NCBI GenBank assembly: GCA_038030265.1
Contig: CM075943.1
Location: forward strand, 45,508,001-45,572,000
Reading direction: 5' to 3'
Origin: Corythucha ciliata
Taxonomy: Eukaryota > Arthropoda > Insecta > Hemiptera > Tingidae
Length of the DNA: 64,000 nt
In this document: one piece after another, positions 10,240-21,149 of the stretch
How the letters are laid out: each line of letters begins with the position of its first letter
How positions within the stretch are numbered: position 1 is the first letter of the stretch
Notes under the pieces: model-generated
The model's database searches: none
Seen by the model: the letters and a program-made list of their open reading frames with translations, nothing else
What the model was told of the DNA's origin: nothing
Position numbers and translations under genes: made by a program

Positions 10240-10950
10240 TTTTGAACGAACCAAACCTGTCCATCTGGTAAGGAACAGCTGATTTTAATAAAGCGTAAAT
10301 CCCCGAAATTGGTTTTAAGGTGCCAAATCCAAGAAATTGGGTTTTAACGCGCGGATGTGAATTTGACTTTTGAAATAGCAAAACTTCCAAAAACTGGTGT
10401 TTTTAGGAGCCGAATTCGCAAAATTTGACTATGAAAGAGCGGACATCTACGAAACTGACGTTTATGAGAGCTGATGGCCGAAATGACGAAATTTGGTATT
10501 TGAACCAGCCAAATCCGTGAATTTCATTTTTGAAAGAGCAACATTTGGTTTTCAAAACAGCGAAATCTGTATAACTGATTCCAGAAAGAACAAAGGCCAC
10601 AAAAATTGTTTTTTTTTTTTTAAATAATGAAAATGCGCGAAATTAGAATGGCTGGAAATTTAAATGGCTAAAATCCGTGAAGTTTGGTATCAAAGGGGCA
10701 AAATCGGTGACATTTGGTTGTGGAAGAGCGAAAATATGGTTGAGCGCCAAAATCACGAATTTTTTTTTTTTTTCGTTTTTCAAATATTTAGTTTTTATAA
10801 ATGGCCGAACCCGTGGAACAGATTTCAGAAAGAGCTAAACTCACGTTTGTTTTTATATGGCAAACATCTGTGAGTTTTTGAAGGAGCCAAATTCACGAAA
10901 TTACGTTTTGAAAGAGTTTAAATATACAAAAATTGGGGCATTTATATTTG
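10240..10950. repeat. Degenerate 30-35 bp tandem repeat array
   Basis: About twenty diverged units follow a loose consensus of GCCAAATCCGCGAAATTTGG plus TTTTTGAAAGA. Every unit differs, so this is an old array. Related units occur at 25430-25670 and 50340-50600. Long T runs at 10609-10621 and 10760-10773 break it. No gene lies inside it. Confidence 0.65.
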
Positions 10951-10983
10951 GGTTTGAATTGAGGCAAATCCAGGACTTGGGGT

Positions 10984-11238
10984 TAATAATAATAATAATA
11001 ATAATAATTTTTTGTTCACACAACAGTCTGTTGTAAAACATTGTCAAATATAAGAACGTCGTTCTCAACAATTGCGACGAGTGGAAACAAAGTCCTCTAT
11101 TGAATAGGGCGCTGCATCGAGGAGAATACGCTTGACTTGTGACCGAAATGTCTTTTGTGGCAGTTCTCTCATAGCAGCCGGAAGAAGGTTATGGAGAGAA
11201 GGTCCTAATACTGAGGGATCATATGCTTCTTTTCGCGA
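10984..11238 (-). pseudogene. CR1/Jockey-type LINE 3' end, runs into an assembly gap
   Basis: The minus strand beside the gap encodes a LINE ORF2 C-terminus: LGPSLHNLLPAAMRELPQ and then LLDAAPYSIEDFVS, with the stop at 11065. The 3' end carries a (TTA)n tail, seen on the plus strand as (TAA)n at 10984-11009. It is the same clade as the LINE at 54.1-56.1 kb, which ends LLDLAPYSLKDFLS. The upstream part is hidden in the gap. Confidence 0.75.
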
Positions 11239-11738
11239 NNNNNNNNNNNNNNNNNNNNNNNNNNNNNNNNNNNNNNNNNNNNNNNNNNNNNNNNNNNNNN
11301 NNNNNNNNNNNNNNNNNNNNNNNNNNNNNNNNNNNNNNNNNNNNNNNNNNNNNNNNNNNNNNNNNNNNNNNNNNNNNNNNNNNNNNNNNNNNNNNNNNNN
11401 NNNNNNNNNNNNNNNNNNNNNNNNNNNNNNNNNNNNNNNNNNNNNNNNNNNNNNNNNNNNNNNNNNNNNNNNNNNNNNNNNNNNNNNNNNNNNNNNNNNN
11501 NNNNNNNNNNNNNNNNNNNNNNNNNNNNNNNNNNNNNNNNNNNNNNNNNNNNNNNNNNNNNNNNNNNNNNNNNNNNNNNNNNNNNNNNNNNNNNNNNNNN
11601 NNNNNNNNNNNNNNNNNNNNNNNNNNNNNNNNNNNNNNNNNNNNNNNNNNNNNNNNNNNNNNNNNNNNNNNNNNNNNNNNNNNNNNNNNNNNNNNNNNNN
11701 NNNNNNNNNNNNNNNNNNNNNNNNNNNNNNNNNNNNNN
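11239..11738. other. Assembly gap, 500 N
   Basis: Exactly 500 unknown bases, the same size as the second gap, so the length is a placeholder. Open frames that appear to cross it are artefacts. Confidence 0.98.
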
Positions 11739-12530
11739 AAGCGGGATATTTGTTTGGGCCATGTTTGCCCCGAGACCTCTTCGATGGTACCATCCCCTAG
11801 CAAATCCGTTCAACCGCTGAACAGCTGCTCGAGAGGTAATTAAATGGTGTGGTAATCGAGGTTGATTCCAGATGACGCGGAGATCCGTGTAATTTGGACA
11901 GCTCCAGAGGACATGGGCTGCGGGCTCCTCTCGGTGGCCACACGGGCAATCCGGCGAGTCTCTTCTCGGACAGAAGTGGAGTTTGCCGTTAAAGCTACCG
12001 TGTCCAGTGAGGAGCTGGATTACAGGGTAGGATAGTAGGCGTAGGTGAGGCATACGCATGCGCTGTTGAATCGAGGGAATAATATTATGTTGATGACGTC
12101 CGGTGTTGTTTTGGTCCCATCGTTGTTGCCACTCGGCAATCAAGGCACGCCTTACAGCCCGACGGTACCAAGTAAAATCCTGCTCATCAGGAACTGCCTT
12201 AATTCAGTCTGGCCGTGGAAGATCCGAATTCAGGCGTTTAAGTTCGAGGAATGGGTGCAGTGCAGTTAGGATAAGCTTCTCGAAAACTTTAGCCTCAGTT
12301 GACATTATGCTTATAGGACGGTACGAGCCTGGCAGTGATCTGTCCCGATGAGGACCCTTTAGAAGGAGGCGTAATCGGCTGATCTTCCACGCGACAGGGA
12401 AGTATCCTAGATGCAAACACCGGTTAAATATGTTCGTTAGCATATCAACATACTGTGTGCTGAGGGTAGCGTTTGGACGTGCTCCCCGTGAATGCCAGAA
12501 GGGCCTGGAGCCTTGGACGTGGCTGATCCC
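11739..12530 (-). pseudogene. R1/I-group LINE ORF2 remnant with internal deletion
   Basis: Minus strand. The N-terminal RT piece (about 12530-12195) has SKAPGPSGI, then in a shifted frame FPVAWKISRLRLLLKG, GSYRPISIMSTEAKVFEKLI. It stops abruptly at about 12195 and is followed directly by the far C-terminus, AEWQQRWDQNNTGRHQ, QLLTGHGSFNGKLHFC and the Cys/His block CPCGHREEPAAHVLWSCP, typical of R1/I-group proteins. The RT palm (motifs A to D) and thumb are missing, so this is an internal-deletion derivative. The left side runs into the gap. Confidence 0.72.
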
Positions 12531-13102
12531 CCGCTAAATTCAAAAATTATACAAAAGTAAGTGTTGGAAAAAACATATGGTATCAAGATAGATATCACGC
12601 TAAGGGTGCGTTCATAGTGAATCACCTTCACTGCGATACCCCGATGAGCGATGCCCCGATGAAACATCGATGAAGAACAAACATCAATAATTGTATGGGA
12701 CTGTTCATAGTGAAGCACCCTCACTGCGATGTGATCTTCGATACCTCGCTACTATCATCGATGATTTGAACCATATGGATCCTCGACCCCCCTCCCGTAC
12801 GTTGCTTTTTTTTTTCAAAATCTGTCAAGTCCACCTTCAAACAATTTACGCAAGTCATGCACACCTGTTTCCTTCAAGCTTTAACCCTTATTTAGAAAAA
12901 AAAGCAACGGGCAGGAGGGGGGTCGAGGAACCATATGGTTCAAATCATCGATGATAGTAGCGAGGTATCGAAGATCACATCGCAGTGAGGGTGCTTCACT
13001 ATGAACAGTCCCATACAATTATTGATGTTTGTTCTTCATCGATGTTTCATCGAGGCATCGCTCATCGAGGTATCGCAGTGAAGGTGATTCACTAAGAACG
13101 CG
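12531..13102. mobile_element. PIF/Harbinger-like palindromic miniature element, copy 1 (right end lost)
   Basis: The element starts at 12604 with GGGTGCGTTCATAGTGAA directly after TAA. Two long arms are complementary over about 200 bp each and are rich in CGATG/CATCG motifs. The right end breaks off at about 13102, where copy 2 (22344-22846) continues to CGCACCC-TAA. The flank 12532-12600 is also shared with copy 2, so a piece of the outer host element travelled with it. There is no transposase inside, so it is non-autonomous. It sits in the LINE remnant that ends near 12530. Confidence 0.75.
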
Positions 13103-13600
13103 AGTGGACGACATCGGGCGAAAAAAGGTAATTCTCTTCGACTGTTACCTTTTCTCGGATCGTTCCCTCTACACAATCCGAAAACAATCATCACTCTCGT
13201 GGTCACTAAAAACAAATTCTCCTAAGAGTTGGTCTGCGAACAGCAATAGTGATGTGCTATAGTTTCATGCGCGACTATTTTTTTTGTTAATGTTGGCAAC
13301 ACAACTGACGTTACTTTATCAATTTCAATTTATGTACCTTTATTTTGGTATTCAGTTGACGAATGATCCTCCGTACTAAATATTCTTTTACAGACGTCGC
13401 TTTTCATACGATCACCCACTCAAACTTCATTATGTACATCATTTATATGTTTGAACAGATTTCGTATCGTAGGTAGGTATAAATGAAATTTATGCCATGA
13501 AACTTGTTTATTGTAAAATAAACCTCCTTTAAAAATTAGTCCAGCAATGAATGATGAAAAACGAGTGTAGAACGACGTGGTCGGTTTAGTGATTTTTTAT
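13103..13600. other. Non-coding spacer
   Basis: AT-rich sequence between the PIF-like element and the satellite. No open frame with recognisable domains, no tRNA and no clear repeat was seen. Confidence 0.5.
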
Positions 13601-15169
13601 TTTTTACAATTAGCTGTTTTTATTCTTATTAATTAATTGCATTACTATTATTATCGTTATTTTATTATACTATAATAATTATTATACGATGTACTTATAA
13701 AATGCTTATGGTACAGCTCACTCACAACAATCAAAATAAAGAGCATAAAAACACTCTGCGAAAGTCTCCAGGAAGTACCGCACTCTTACGTTACAGGGAA
13801 GGAATCTCTTCATAATAAAACAACATGTAATGCCTCACACAAGTTGTCAATTTAACTTCATCTTTGTGATGAATAAACCATTCGATTGGATGTTAACTTA
13901 ATGATTTAATTATTTTTTACAATTAGCTGTTTTTATTCTTATTAATTAATTGCATTACTATTATTATCGTTATTTTATTATACTATAATAATTATTATAC
14001 GATGTACTTATAAAATGCTTATGGTACAGCTCACTCACAACAATCAAAATAAAGAGCATAAAAACACTCTGCGAAAGTCTCCAGGAAGTACCGCACTCTT
14101 ACGTTACAGGGAAGGAATCTCTTCATAATAAAACAACATGTAATGCCTCACACAAGTTGTCAATTTAACTTCATCTTTGTGATGAATAAACCATTCGATT
14201 GGATGTTAACTTAATGATTTAATTATTTTTTACAATTAGCTGTTTTTATTCTTATTAATTAATTGCATTACTATTATTATCGTTATTTTATTATACTATA
14301 ATAATTATTATACGATGTACTTATAAAATGCTTATGGTACAGCTCACTCACAACAATCAAAATAAAGAGCATAAAAACACTCTGCGAAAGTCTCCAGGAA
14401 GTACCGCACTCTTACGTTACAGGGAAGGAATCTCTTCATAATAAAACAACATGTAATGCCTCACACAAGTTGTCAATTTAACTTCATCTTTGTGATGAAT
14501 AAACCATTCGATTGGATGTTAACTTAATGATTTAATTATTTTTTACAATTAGCTGTTTTTATTCTTATTAATTAATTGCATTACTATTATTATCGTTATT
14601 TTATTATACTATAATAATTATTATACGATGTACTTATAAAATGCTTATGGTACAGCTCACTCACAACAATCAAAATAAAGAGCATAAAAACACTCTGCGA
14701 AAGTCTCCAGGAAGTACCGCACTCTTACGTTACAGGGAAGGAATCTCTTCATAATAAAACAACATGTAATGCCTCACACAAGTTGTCAATTTAACTTCAT
14801 CTTTGTGATGAATAAACCATTCGATTGGATGTTAACTTAATGATTTAATTATTTTTTACAATTAGCTGTTTTTATTCTTATTAATTAATTGCATTACTAT
14901 TATTATCGTTATTTTATTATACTATAATAATTATTATACGATGTACTTATAAAATGCTTATGGTACAGCTCACTCACAACAATCAAAATAAAGAGCATAA
15001 AAACACTCTGCGAAAGTCTCCAGGAAGTACCGCACTCTTACGTTACAGGGAAGGAATCTCTTCATAATAAAACAACATGTAATGCCTCACACAAGTTGTC
15101 AATTTAACTTCATCTTTGTGATGAATAAACCATTCGATTGGATGTTAACTTAATGTTTTAATTATTTTT
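13601..15169. repeat. 313-bp satellite, five near-identical tandem units
   Basis: A landmark such as TTACAATTAGCTG recurs at 13604, 13917, 14230, 14543 and 14856, giving a period of exactly 313 bp. The units read as virtually identical by eye. Each contains an AT-rich block with ATTATTATAC palindromes and a unique-looking half (CTCCAGGAAGTACCGCACTC). The array ends at about 15165, where TTTAATTATTTTTCGCAC leads into a foldback element. Near-perfect identity indicates very recent amplification. Confidence 0.92.
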
Positions 15170-15500
15170 CGCACGTTGAAATTCGCAAGGATTGCTTGAA
15201 TTTACAGGTCAAAACAAACGATTTTGAATAGAAAAATCACTCTTTTAAAAAAAAAAAAACAAAAAAAAAAACTGTCATTTCTGCCGAAAAATCGCCAACT
15301 AATTAAATAAATGCTCATGAGTAATTTTGAAAGGGGCACGTTGAAGAAGTTTTTCTGATCCATCGAAAGTCGATAGACGGAGATTTAGTATGGACAAGTG
15401 GTGATTGACTTTCATCGAAAAAATTAAAAATTCCTGATTCGCAAAACTTTGAGGAGCTGTCGAGGACACGGAAACAGTTATTTTTTGACGAAAATGTGAA
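15170..15500. mobile_element. Foldback-family arm (copy shared with 35.1-35.8 kb)
   Basis: Sequence from CACGTTGAAATTCGCAAGG to about 15500 recurs inverted at 35085-35385 and directly at 35731-35843. Shared landmarks are GATTGCTTGAATTTACA, GATTTTGAATAG and TGTCATTTCTGC. It carries no gene. It appears to be one arm of a miniature or foldback element that lies directly against the satellite array. Confidence 0.65.
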
Positions 15501-15611
15501 TAATAACAGGTGCAAAAATTCATTTGTTTTGCTCTCTTTCTTGAGAAATCCAAGCTCTGGCACAGGAAAAATTAAAATAATATTGCATTTGAAGAATAAA
15601 CAACAAATAAA

Positions 15612-16179
15612 GATTATGTGCGACGAAGAATTTTTTGGATTTAGGGTTATGGAAATTTTGGTGTTTGAGGAATGAAGACTGCGTGATTGATGATTCAGGG
15701 ATTGTGTGGAGGACCACACGATACTTCCATGTTCCCGTTTTTGGCGTTCATCAATAATGCATACAAAAAAAAAAAAATAAATAAATAAAAAATAAACAAG
15801 AAAACTTCCATGGCCGTATCAATTTTTTCAGTGCTCCGACCCCTCCTATTTCATGCTGGTTAAAGGGTAACATGGGCGCTCGAGTTTTATTTCGCATTTT
15901 TCTACTAACGCGCCCATGTTACCCTTTAACCAGCATGAAATAGGAGGGGTCGGAGCACTGAAAAAATTGATACGGCCATGGAAGTTTTCTTGTTTATTTT
16001 TTATTTATTTATTTATTTTTTTTTGTATGCATTATTGATGAACGCCAAAAAACGGGAACATGGAAGTATCGTGTGGTCCTCCACACAATCCATGAATCAT
16101 CAATCACGCAGTCTTCATTCCTCAAACACCAAAATTTCCATAACCCTAAATCCAAAAAAATTATTCGTCGCACATAATC
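15612..16179. repeat. 568-bp near-perfect palindrome
   Basis: The left arm (15612-15879) and right arm (15910-16179) are inverted copies of each other with only scattered differences, around a 30-base spacer (15880-15909). Arms of about 270 bp could extrude as a cruciform, or form long double-stranded RNA if transcribed. Inner landmarks are CATGGGCGC and GCGCCCATG; outer landmarks are GATTATGTGCGACGAA and its complement. The right arm is followed by a small extra palindrome (16178-16208). No transposase is present. Confidence 0.9.
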
Positions 16180-16365
16180 AATAATCATTGATTATTGATT
16201 ATGTGCGATTATTTATTATTATTATATTATTATTATTATTATTTATTATTATATGCCCACATCGACTAATCTTCAATTACCGACCCTTATCCATCAACGA
16301 CTATAAGCATCAATCATCCCTCAATTTTCAATCCTCCTTCAATCATTCGTCTTCGTTCTTTCATA

Positions 16366-16398
<33 letters not shown>

Positions 16399-17048
16399 AA
16401 GTTTAGAAAATAGTCCAAAGTAAAGCCAATGAGAATACTTGGGTCGAAAAAGGGCGATTTTAGGACCTTCGACCATTTTAGAACAACAATTTCGATAGGC
16501 TGTAGCCCGTTCCGCATTTGTCTTGGAAAACTTAATTTAATGCTCAATAAGTTTTGTGAGAGAAGATTTTCCTCGAAAGTAACTCATTTTCGAGACATCT
16601 AGAAGAAACTAAAAGATGTGCCAAAACCTTTCGGGTTTTGGGCTGCCAAAAATTTACCTCGGAAAGGTAGCATTTTCAGAGTTATCTTCTTCTCGAACAC
16701 TTCTGACCTATAAATACAAGATGACAAAAAATCCCGCAGTCTTCATTCCTCAAACACCGAAATTTTCATAACTTTAAATCCAAAATTCTGCATCGCACAT
16801 AATCAACAATCAACCCCCAGTCCACATAGACTAATCTTCAATTACCGACTCTTATTCATCAACGACTATAACCATCTATCGTCACTCAATTTTCAATCCT
16901 CCTTCAATTGTTTGTTATCGTTCTTTCATACAAAAAAATCAAAAAGTAGAAAACAGTCCAAAATGCAATATTTAGTCGAAAACAGGCGATTTTAGGTCCT
17001 TTGACCATTTTGGAACAACAATGTCGAAAGGCTGTAGCCCGTTCCATC
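16080..17048. repeat. Pair of diverged direct repeats (about 300-400 bp)
   Basis: The block starting GCAGTCTTCATTCCTCAAAC and running through CTTCAATTACCGA, TTCGTTCTTTCATAC and GGCTGTAGCCCGTTCC occurs at 16110-16515 and again, diverged, at 16736-17045. A 35-base A run (16368-16396) lies inside the first. The second abuts the integrase fragment at 17050. The right arm of the 15.6-16.2 kb palindrome overlaps the beginning of the first repeat, so they belong to one repeat family. Confidence 0.7.
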
Positions 17049-17049
17049 T

Positions 17050-17613
17050 TCAGCGTGAAGCGTCATGATGAGGACTTGAGAGGACAACATCAAAGTTCCG
17101 TTCTGAACCGAACTTGGAGAATTCAAATGAGCCAAAGGGATTATTTTCAGCAACAATAATTTTAGGAATTCCAAAAGAACAAAAGATTGGCTTTAAAGCT
17201 TCAATGACTGACCTTGTGGTTTTATCCTTAATCACAACTATTTCCAGCCATCTGGAGTAATAATCTACAACAAATAGGTAAAACTTTCCACTTAATTCAC
17301 CAATATCCAGGGCAACTTTATAAAAAGGAGTGTCAGGAACATCATGAGGATGAAGTTCCTCTTTAATTTTTGAGCGTTGGAATCGCTGGCATAACGAACA
17401 AGATGAAACATTATTGCGAATGTCTGACATTATTCCGGGCCAGTAGAAAAAGTTCGAAACTTTTTCCCTAATTTTTTCGAAGCCGAGATGAGTTTCATGC
17501 AATAGGTTAGAAATAAAAGGACGCAATTCAAGAGGAACAATTAACCTGTTGTTGAAATAAACCAGTCCATTTTCTACAGTAATTTCACTTTTAAGCTTGC
17601 AATAGTGACCCAA
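17050..17613 (-). pseudogene. Ty3/gypsy integrase fragment
   Basis: Zinc-binding HHCC domain: HETHLGFEKIREKVSNFFYW then CSLCQRFQ. The catalytic core follows: the first Asp sits in VALDIGELSGKFYLFVVDYY. The second catalytic position reads IIVAENNPFGSFEF, where the family has Asp; here the codon at 17146-17148 gives Glu. The frame ends at SSPHHDASR, before the final catalytic Glu, so the C-terminal half is gone and the protein cannot work. It is out of frame with the RNase H part upstream. Confidence 0.82.
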
Positions 17614-18290
17614 CTCACCATCAGGAGTTTGTTGCGGCCATCCTGACTTAAAAAATTTAATAACTTGACATAATGTGTTGTCTTGTTCGGTTGCAAGGAT
17701 AAATCTTTAGTGCTGAAACTCGGAGAATGATAGTGTAACGCCCACCGCGTGCACAACATCTTGCATGCTTTGACCCTCAAGCTCATGGGTATAAGCCAGG
17801 TTGCGGGACAAAAGGTCAGCTAGGACCATATTCTTGCCAGGTAAGTACTTTATGTCGAAAGAATACGGTAGAAGTTTTAATCTGAGGCGCCGTAATCTAT
17901 TATTTTGAATTTTACACAAATCTTTTTTCATTATTGTGGTCAACGGGGAATGGTCAGTGAACGCAGTGACGTTCGGGTGCCCATAGACATAGTTATGAAA
18001 TTTTTTAAAGGCGTATGTCAAGGCCAATAACTCTTTTTCAATCTGAGCATAATCACACTCAGTTGTGGTCATCGAACGGCTACAGTACAATATGGGTTTG
18101 CCTTCCTGAACTAAAGCACACCCAAGAGCGTCTTTACTCGTGTCAGCTTGGATTACGATGGGTTTTCTTTGGTCAAAACATGCCAACATGGTGATATTTG
18201 ACACCATGGCCTTGACTTTGCTAAAAAGGTCTTCATGTGACTTTGTCCACTGCCAAACAACGTCTTTTTTTTTTTTTGTTTTTATGTGTT
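17574..18290 (-). pseudogene. Ty3/gypsy reverse transcriptase C-terminus and RNase H
   Basis: The translated sequence runs WTKSHEDLFSKVKAMVSN, IQADTSKDALGCALVQEGKP, YCSRSMTTTECDYAQIEKEL and FTDHSPLTTI to LPGKNMVLADLLSRN, the standard RNase H domain and tail. The RT palm is missing: at about 18265-18365 the sequence switches to an unrelated repeat (copy at 47120-47215). The frame ends at 17707 and the linker to integrase continues in another frame (17574-17786), so there is at least one indel. Confidence 0.8.
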
Positions 18291-18382
18291 GGACATGGTC
18301 CATGAACACCCTCACATTAGCAGTCGAAGATGTCGACGGAACTTGCAATTCCACTATGGAAACTCAAGTTCCGTTGTTTTTG

Positions 18383-18429
<47 letters not shown>
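18262..18429. mobile_element. Short dispersed repeat with long A tail
   Basis: A block containing GACATGGTCCATGAACACCC, TCACATTAGCAG and GTCGACGGAACTT recurs inverted at 47120-47215. It is followed by an almost pure A run (18380-18429). Insertion of a short retroposed sequence into the Ty3/gypsy RT is the simplest reading. Its origin is not recognised. Confidence 0.5.
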
Positions 18430-18431
<2 letters not shown>

Positions 18432-20130
18432 GAAGTAGAATTGAGAAAATCGCTCATTTGCGGCTAAAATTGAGGGAAAATGCCAATTCACGGCTAAAAT
18501 TGAGGGAAAATGCCAATTCACGGCTAAAATTGACAAAATAAATTGCGCGTTCAATGTAGAATTGAGAAAATCGCTCATTTGCGGCTAAAATTGACAAAAT
18601 AAATTGCGCGTTCAATGTAGAATTGAGAAATAGCGCTGTTTCACGTTGAACTTGAGAAATAAATCTGCTCATTGTTCGCGGTTGAAATTGAAAAAGCACG
18701 CCAATTTGCGGTTTCGCGATCCAAAGTCCGGGCCGAAATTAAGAAAATGCGCTAACTCACGGTTTACAGTGCTGTTTTCACGGCTAAAATTGAGGGAAAA
18801 TGCCAATTCACGGCTAAAATTGAGGGAAAATGCCAATTCACGGCTAAAATTGAGGGAAAATGCCAATTCACGGCTAAAATTGACAAAATAAATTGCGCGT
18901 TCAATGTAGAATTGAGAAAATCGCTCATTTGCGGCTAAAATTGAGGGAAAATGCCAATTCACGGCTAAAATTGACAAAATAAATTGCGCGTTCAATGTAG
19001 AATTGAGAAAATCGCTCATTTGCGGCTAAAATTGAGGGAAAATGCCAATTCACGGCTAAAATTGAGGGAAAATGCCAATTCACGGCTAAAATTGAGGGAA
19101 AATGCCAATTCACGGCTAAAATTGACAAAATAAATTGCGCGTTCAATGTAGAATTGAGAAAATCGCTCATTTGCGGCTAAAATTGAGGGAAAATGCCAAT
19201 TCACGGCTAAAATTGACAAAATAAATTGCGCGTTCAATGTAGAATTGAGAAATAGCGCTGTTTCACGTTGAACTTGAGAAATAAATCTGCTCATTGTTCG
19301 CGGTTGAAATTGAAAAAGCACGCCAATTTGCGGTTTCGCGATCCAAAGTCCGGGCCGAAATTAAGAAAATGCGCTAACTCACGGTTTACAGTGCTGTTTT
19401 CACGGCTAAAATTGACAAAATAAATTGCGCGTTCAATGTAGAATTGAGAAATAGCGCTGTTTCACGTTGAACTTGAGAAATAAATCTGCTCATTGTTCGC
19501 GGTTGAAATTGAAAAAGCACGCCAATTTGCGGTTTCGCGATCCAAAGTCCGGGCCGAAATTAAGAAAATGCGCTAACTCACGGTTTACAGTGCTGTTTTC
19601 ACGGCTAAAATTGAGGGAAAATGCCAATTCACGGCTAAAATTGAGGGAAAATGCCAATTCACGGCTAAAATTGACAAAATAAATTGCGCGTTCAATGTAG
19701 AATTGAGAAATAGCGCTGTTTCACGTTGAACTTGAGAAATAAATCTGCTCATTGTTCGCGGTTGAAATTGAAAAAGCACGCCAATTTGCGGTTTCGCGAT
19801 CCAAAGTCCGGGCCGAAATTAAGAAAATGCGCTAACTCACGGTTTACAGTGCTGTTTTCACGGCTAAAATTGAGGGAAAATGCCAATTCACGGCTAAAAT
19901 TGAGGGAAAATGCCAATTCACGGCTAAAATTGAGGGAAAATGCCAATTCACGGCTAAAATTGACAAAATAAATTGCGCGTTCAATGTAGAATTGAGAAAA
20001 TCGCTCATTTGCGGCTAAAATTGACAAAATAAATTGCGCGTTCAATGTAGAATTGAGAAAATCGCTCATTTGCGGCTAAAATTGAGGGAAAATGCCAATT
20101 CACGGCTAAAATTGAGAATGTAGCTCATTC
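18430..20130. repeat. Modular minisatellite built on 30-bp units
   Basis: Three module types alternate. A is a 30-mer beginning CGGCTAAAATTGAGGG. B is about 61 bp beginning CGGCTAAAATTGACAAAATA and ending ATCGCTCATTTG. C is about 200 bp, starting like B but continuing through CGCTGTTTCACGTTG to AGTGCTGTTTTCA. By eye the order is A A B C A A A B A B A A A B A C C A A C A A A B B A. Modules of one type are nearly identical while types differ, so shuffling is recent. Many frames stay open through the array only because unit lengths are near multiples of three; they are not genes. Degenerate relatives lie at 24.7-25.0 and 41.3-41.7 kb. Confidence 0.9.
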
Positions 20131-20382
20131 CGAAAAAGTAAACATTGCGAAAAAGTTCTAATTGACCGTTTTTATACATGTAGGTACATGGCAAGTTTGC
20201 GGGTAAAAAATAAAAATCGCTGGAGACATTTTTTTTTCTAAAGAAAATGACTAAATATGACCAGGAATTGAATATTAGTGCGTAAATGATTGATTTCGAT
20301 TTATAGCAAAATAATAAAACTTGCCAATTTTTTTTGCTGCTCAAAACCAACCACCCTGTATAATACCAATATTGTAGTGGGA
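20131..20382. other. Non-coding spacer
   Basis: AT-rich spacer between two arrays. Nothing recognisable is coded here. Confidence 0.5.
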
Positions 20383-21020
20383 AAAATGGCATAGTTTCGT
20401 CACTTTTGAGAGGTACTCTGGTGGATCTTACAAGCTTTAAAGTAGGGCAAAATCTTGTTTTATTAGTCAGCCAGAGTCTTAATTTGAAGCCTCAGCCGAA
20501 GGACAACACCTCACCATCTGCAACGGTCAAAATGGATTAATTTCGCCACTTTTGAGACGTACTCTGGTGGAACTCACAAGCCTTAAAGCGGGGCAAATTC
20601 TTGCTTTATTGGTCAGCCAGAGTCTGAATTTGAAGCATTGGAGGAGCTATTAATAAAACGTCGAGCGTTTTCAGCCGGAGGACAACACCTGTAACATTCA
20701 AAATGGCTTAATTTCGTCACTTTTGAGAGGTACTCTGGTGCAACGTACAAGCCTTAAAGCGGGGCAAATTCTTGCTTTTTTGGTCAGCCAGAGTCTAAAT
20801 TTGAAGCACTGGAGGAGCTATTAATTAGACGTCGATCGTTTTCAGCCGGAGGACGATCTTACAAGCCTTAAAGCGGGGCAAGTTCTTGCTTTATTGGTTG
20901 GCTCCAGAGTCTAAATTTGAGGCATTTGGACGTCGTGCGTTCTCAGCGGAGGACAACATCTGTAACATTCAAATTGGCTTAATTTCGTCACTTTTGAGAG
21001 GTACTCTGGTGCGACGTACA
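20383..21020. repeat. Tandem array of about 150-170 bp units
   Basis: About four diverged units begin AAAATGG and then TTAATTTCGTCACTTTTGAG and contain TACTCTGGTG, AAGCGGGGCAAATTCTTGC, GGTCAGCCAGAGTCT and CAGCCGGAGGACAAC. Starts are near 20383, 20530, 20700 and 20968, with a truncated unit at about 20853. No protein is predicted. Confidence 0.82.
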
Positions 21021-21149
21021 GAAGCATGAATTTTGTACCGGATGATAGAGAGGATAATTACATACAGAATCTTATCAAAGAGATGAAAAAAGAGTATGAG
21101 ATGCCTAGCATGTTTTAGCTTAATATTCTTTGGTTTTACAAACCTGTCT

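Noticed and set aside
11065..12143. Long open frames crossing 11239-11738
   Set aside because: They consist mostly of unknown bases; only the flanking LINE pieces are real, and frame continuity across the gap is meaningless.
13601..15169. CRISPR-like array
   Set aside because: Units are 313 bp and contiguous with no spacers, and this is a eukaryotic sequence.
18354..20069. Many 60-110 residue frames in the CGGCTAAAATTGA array
   Set aside because: They repeat the same peptide (ILAVNWHFPS and the like) because the unit is 30 bp long. This is a consequence of the repeat, not a gene.
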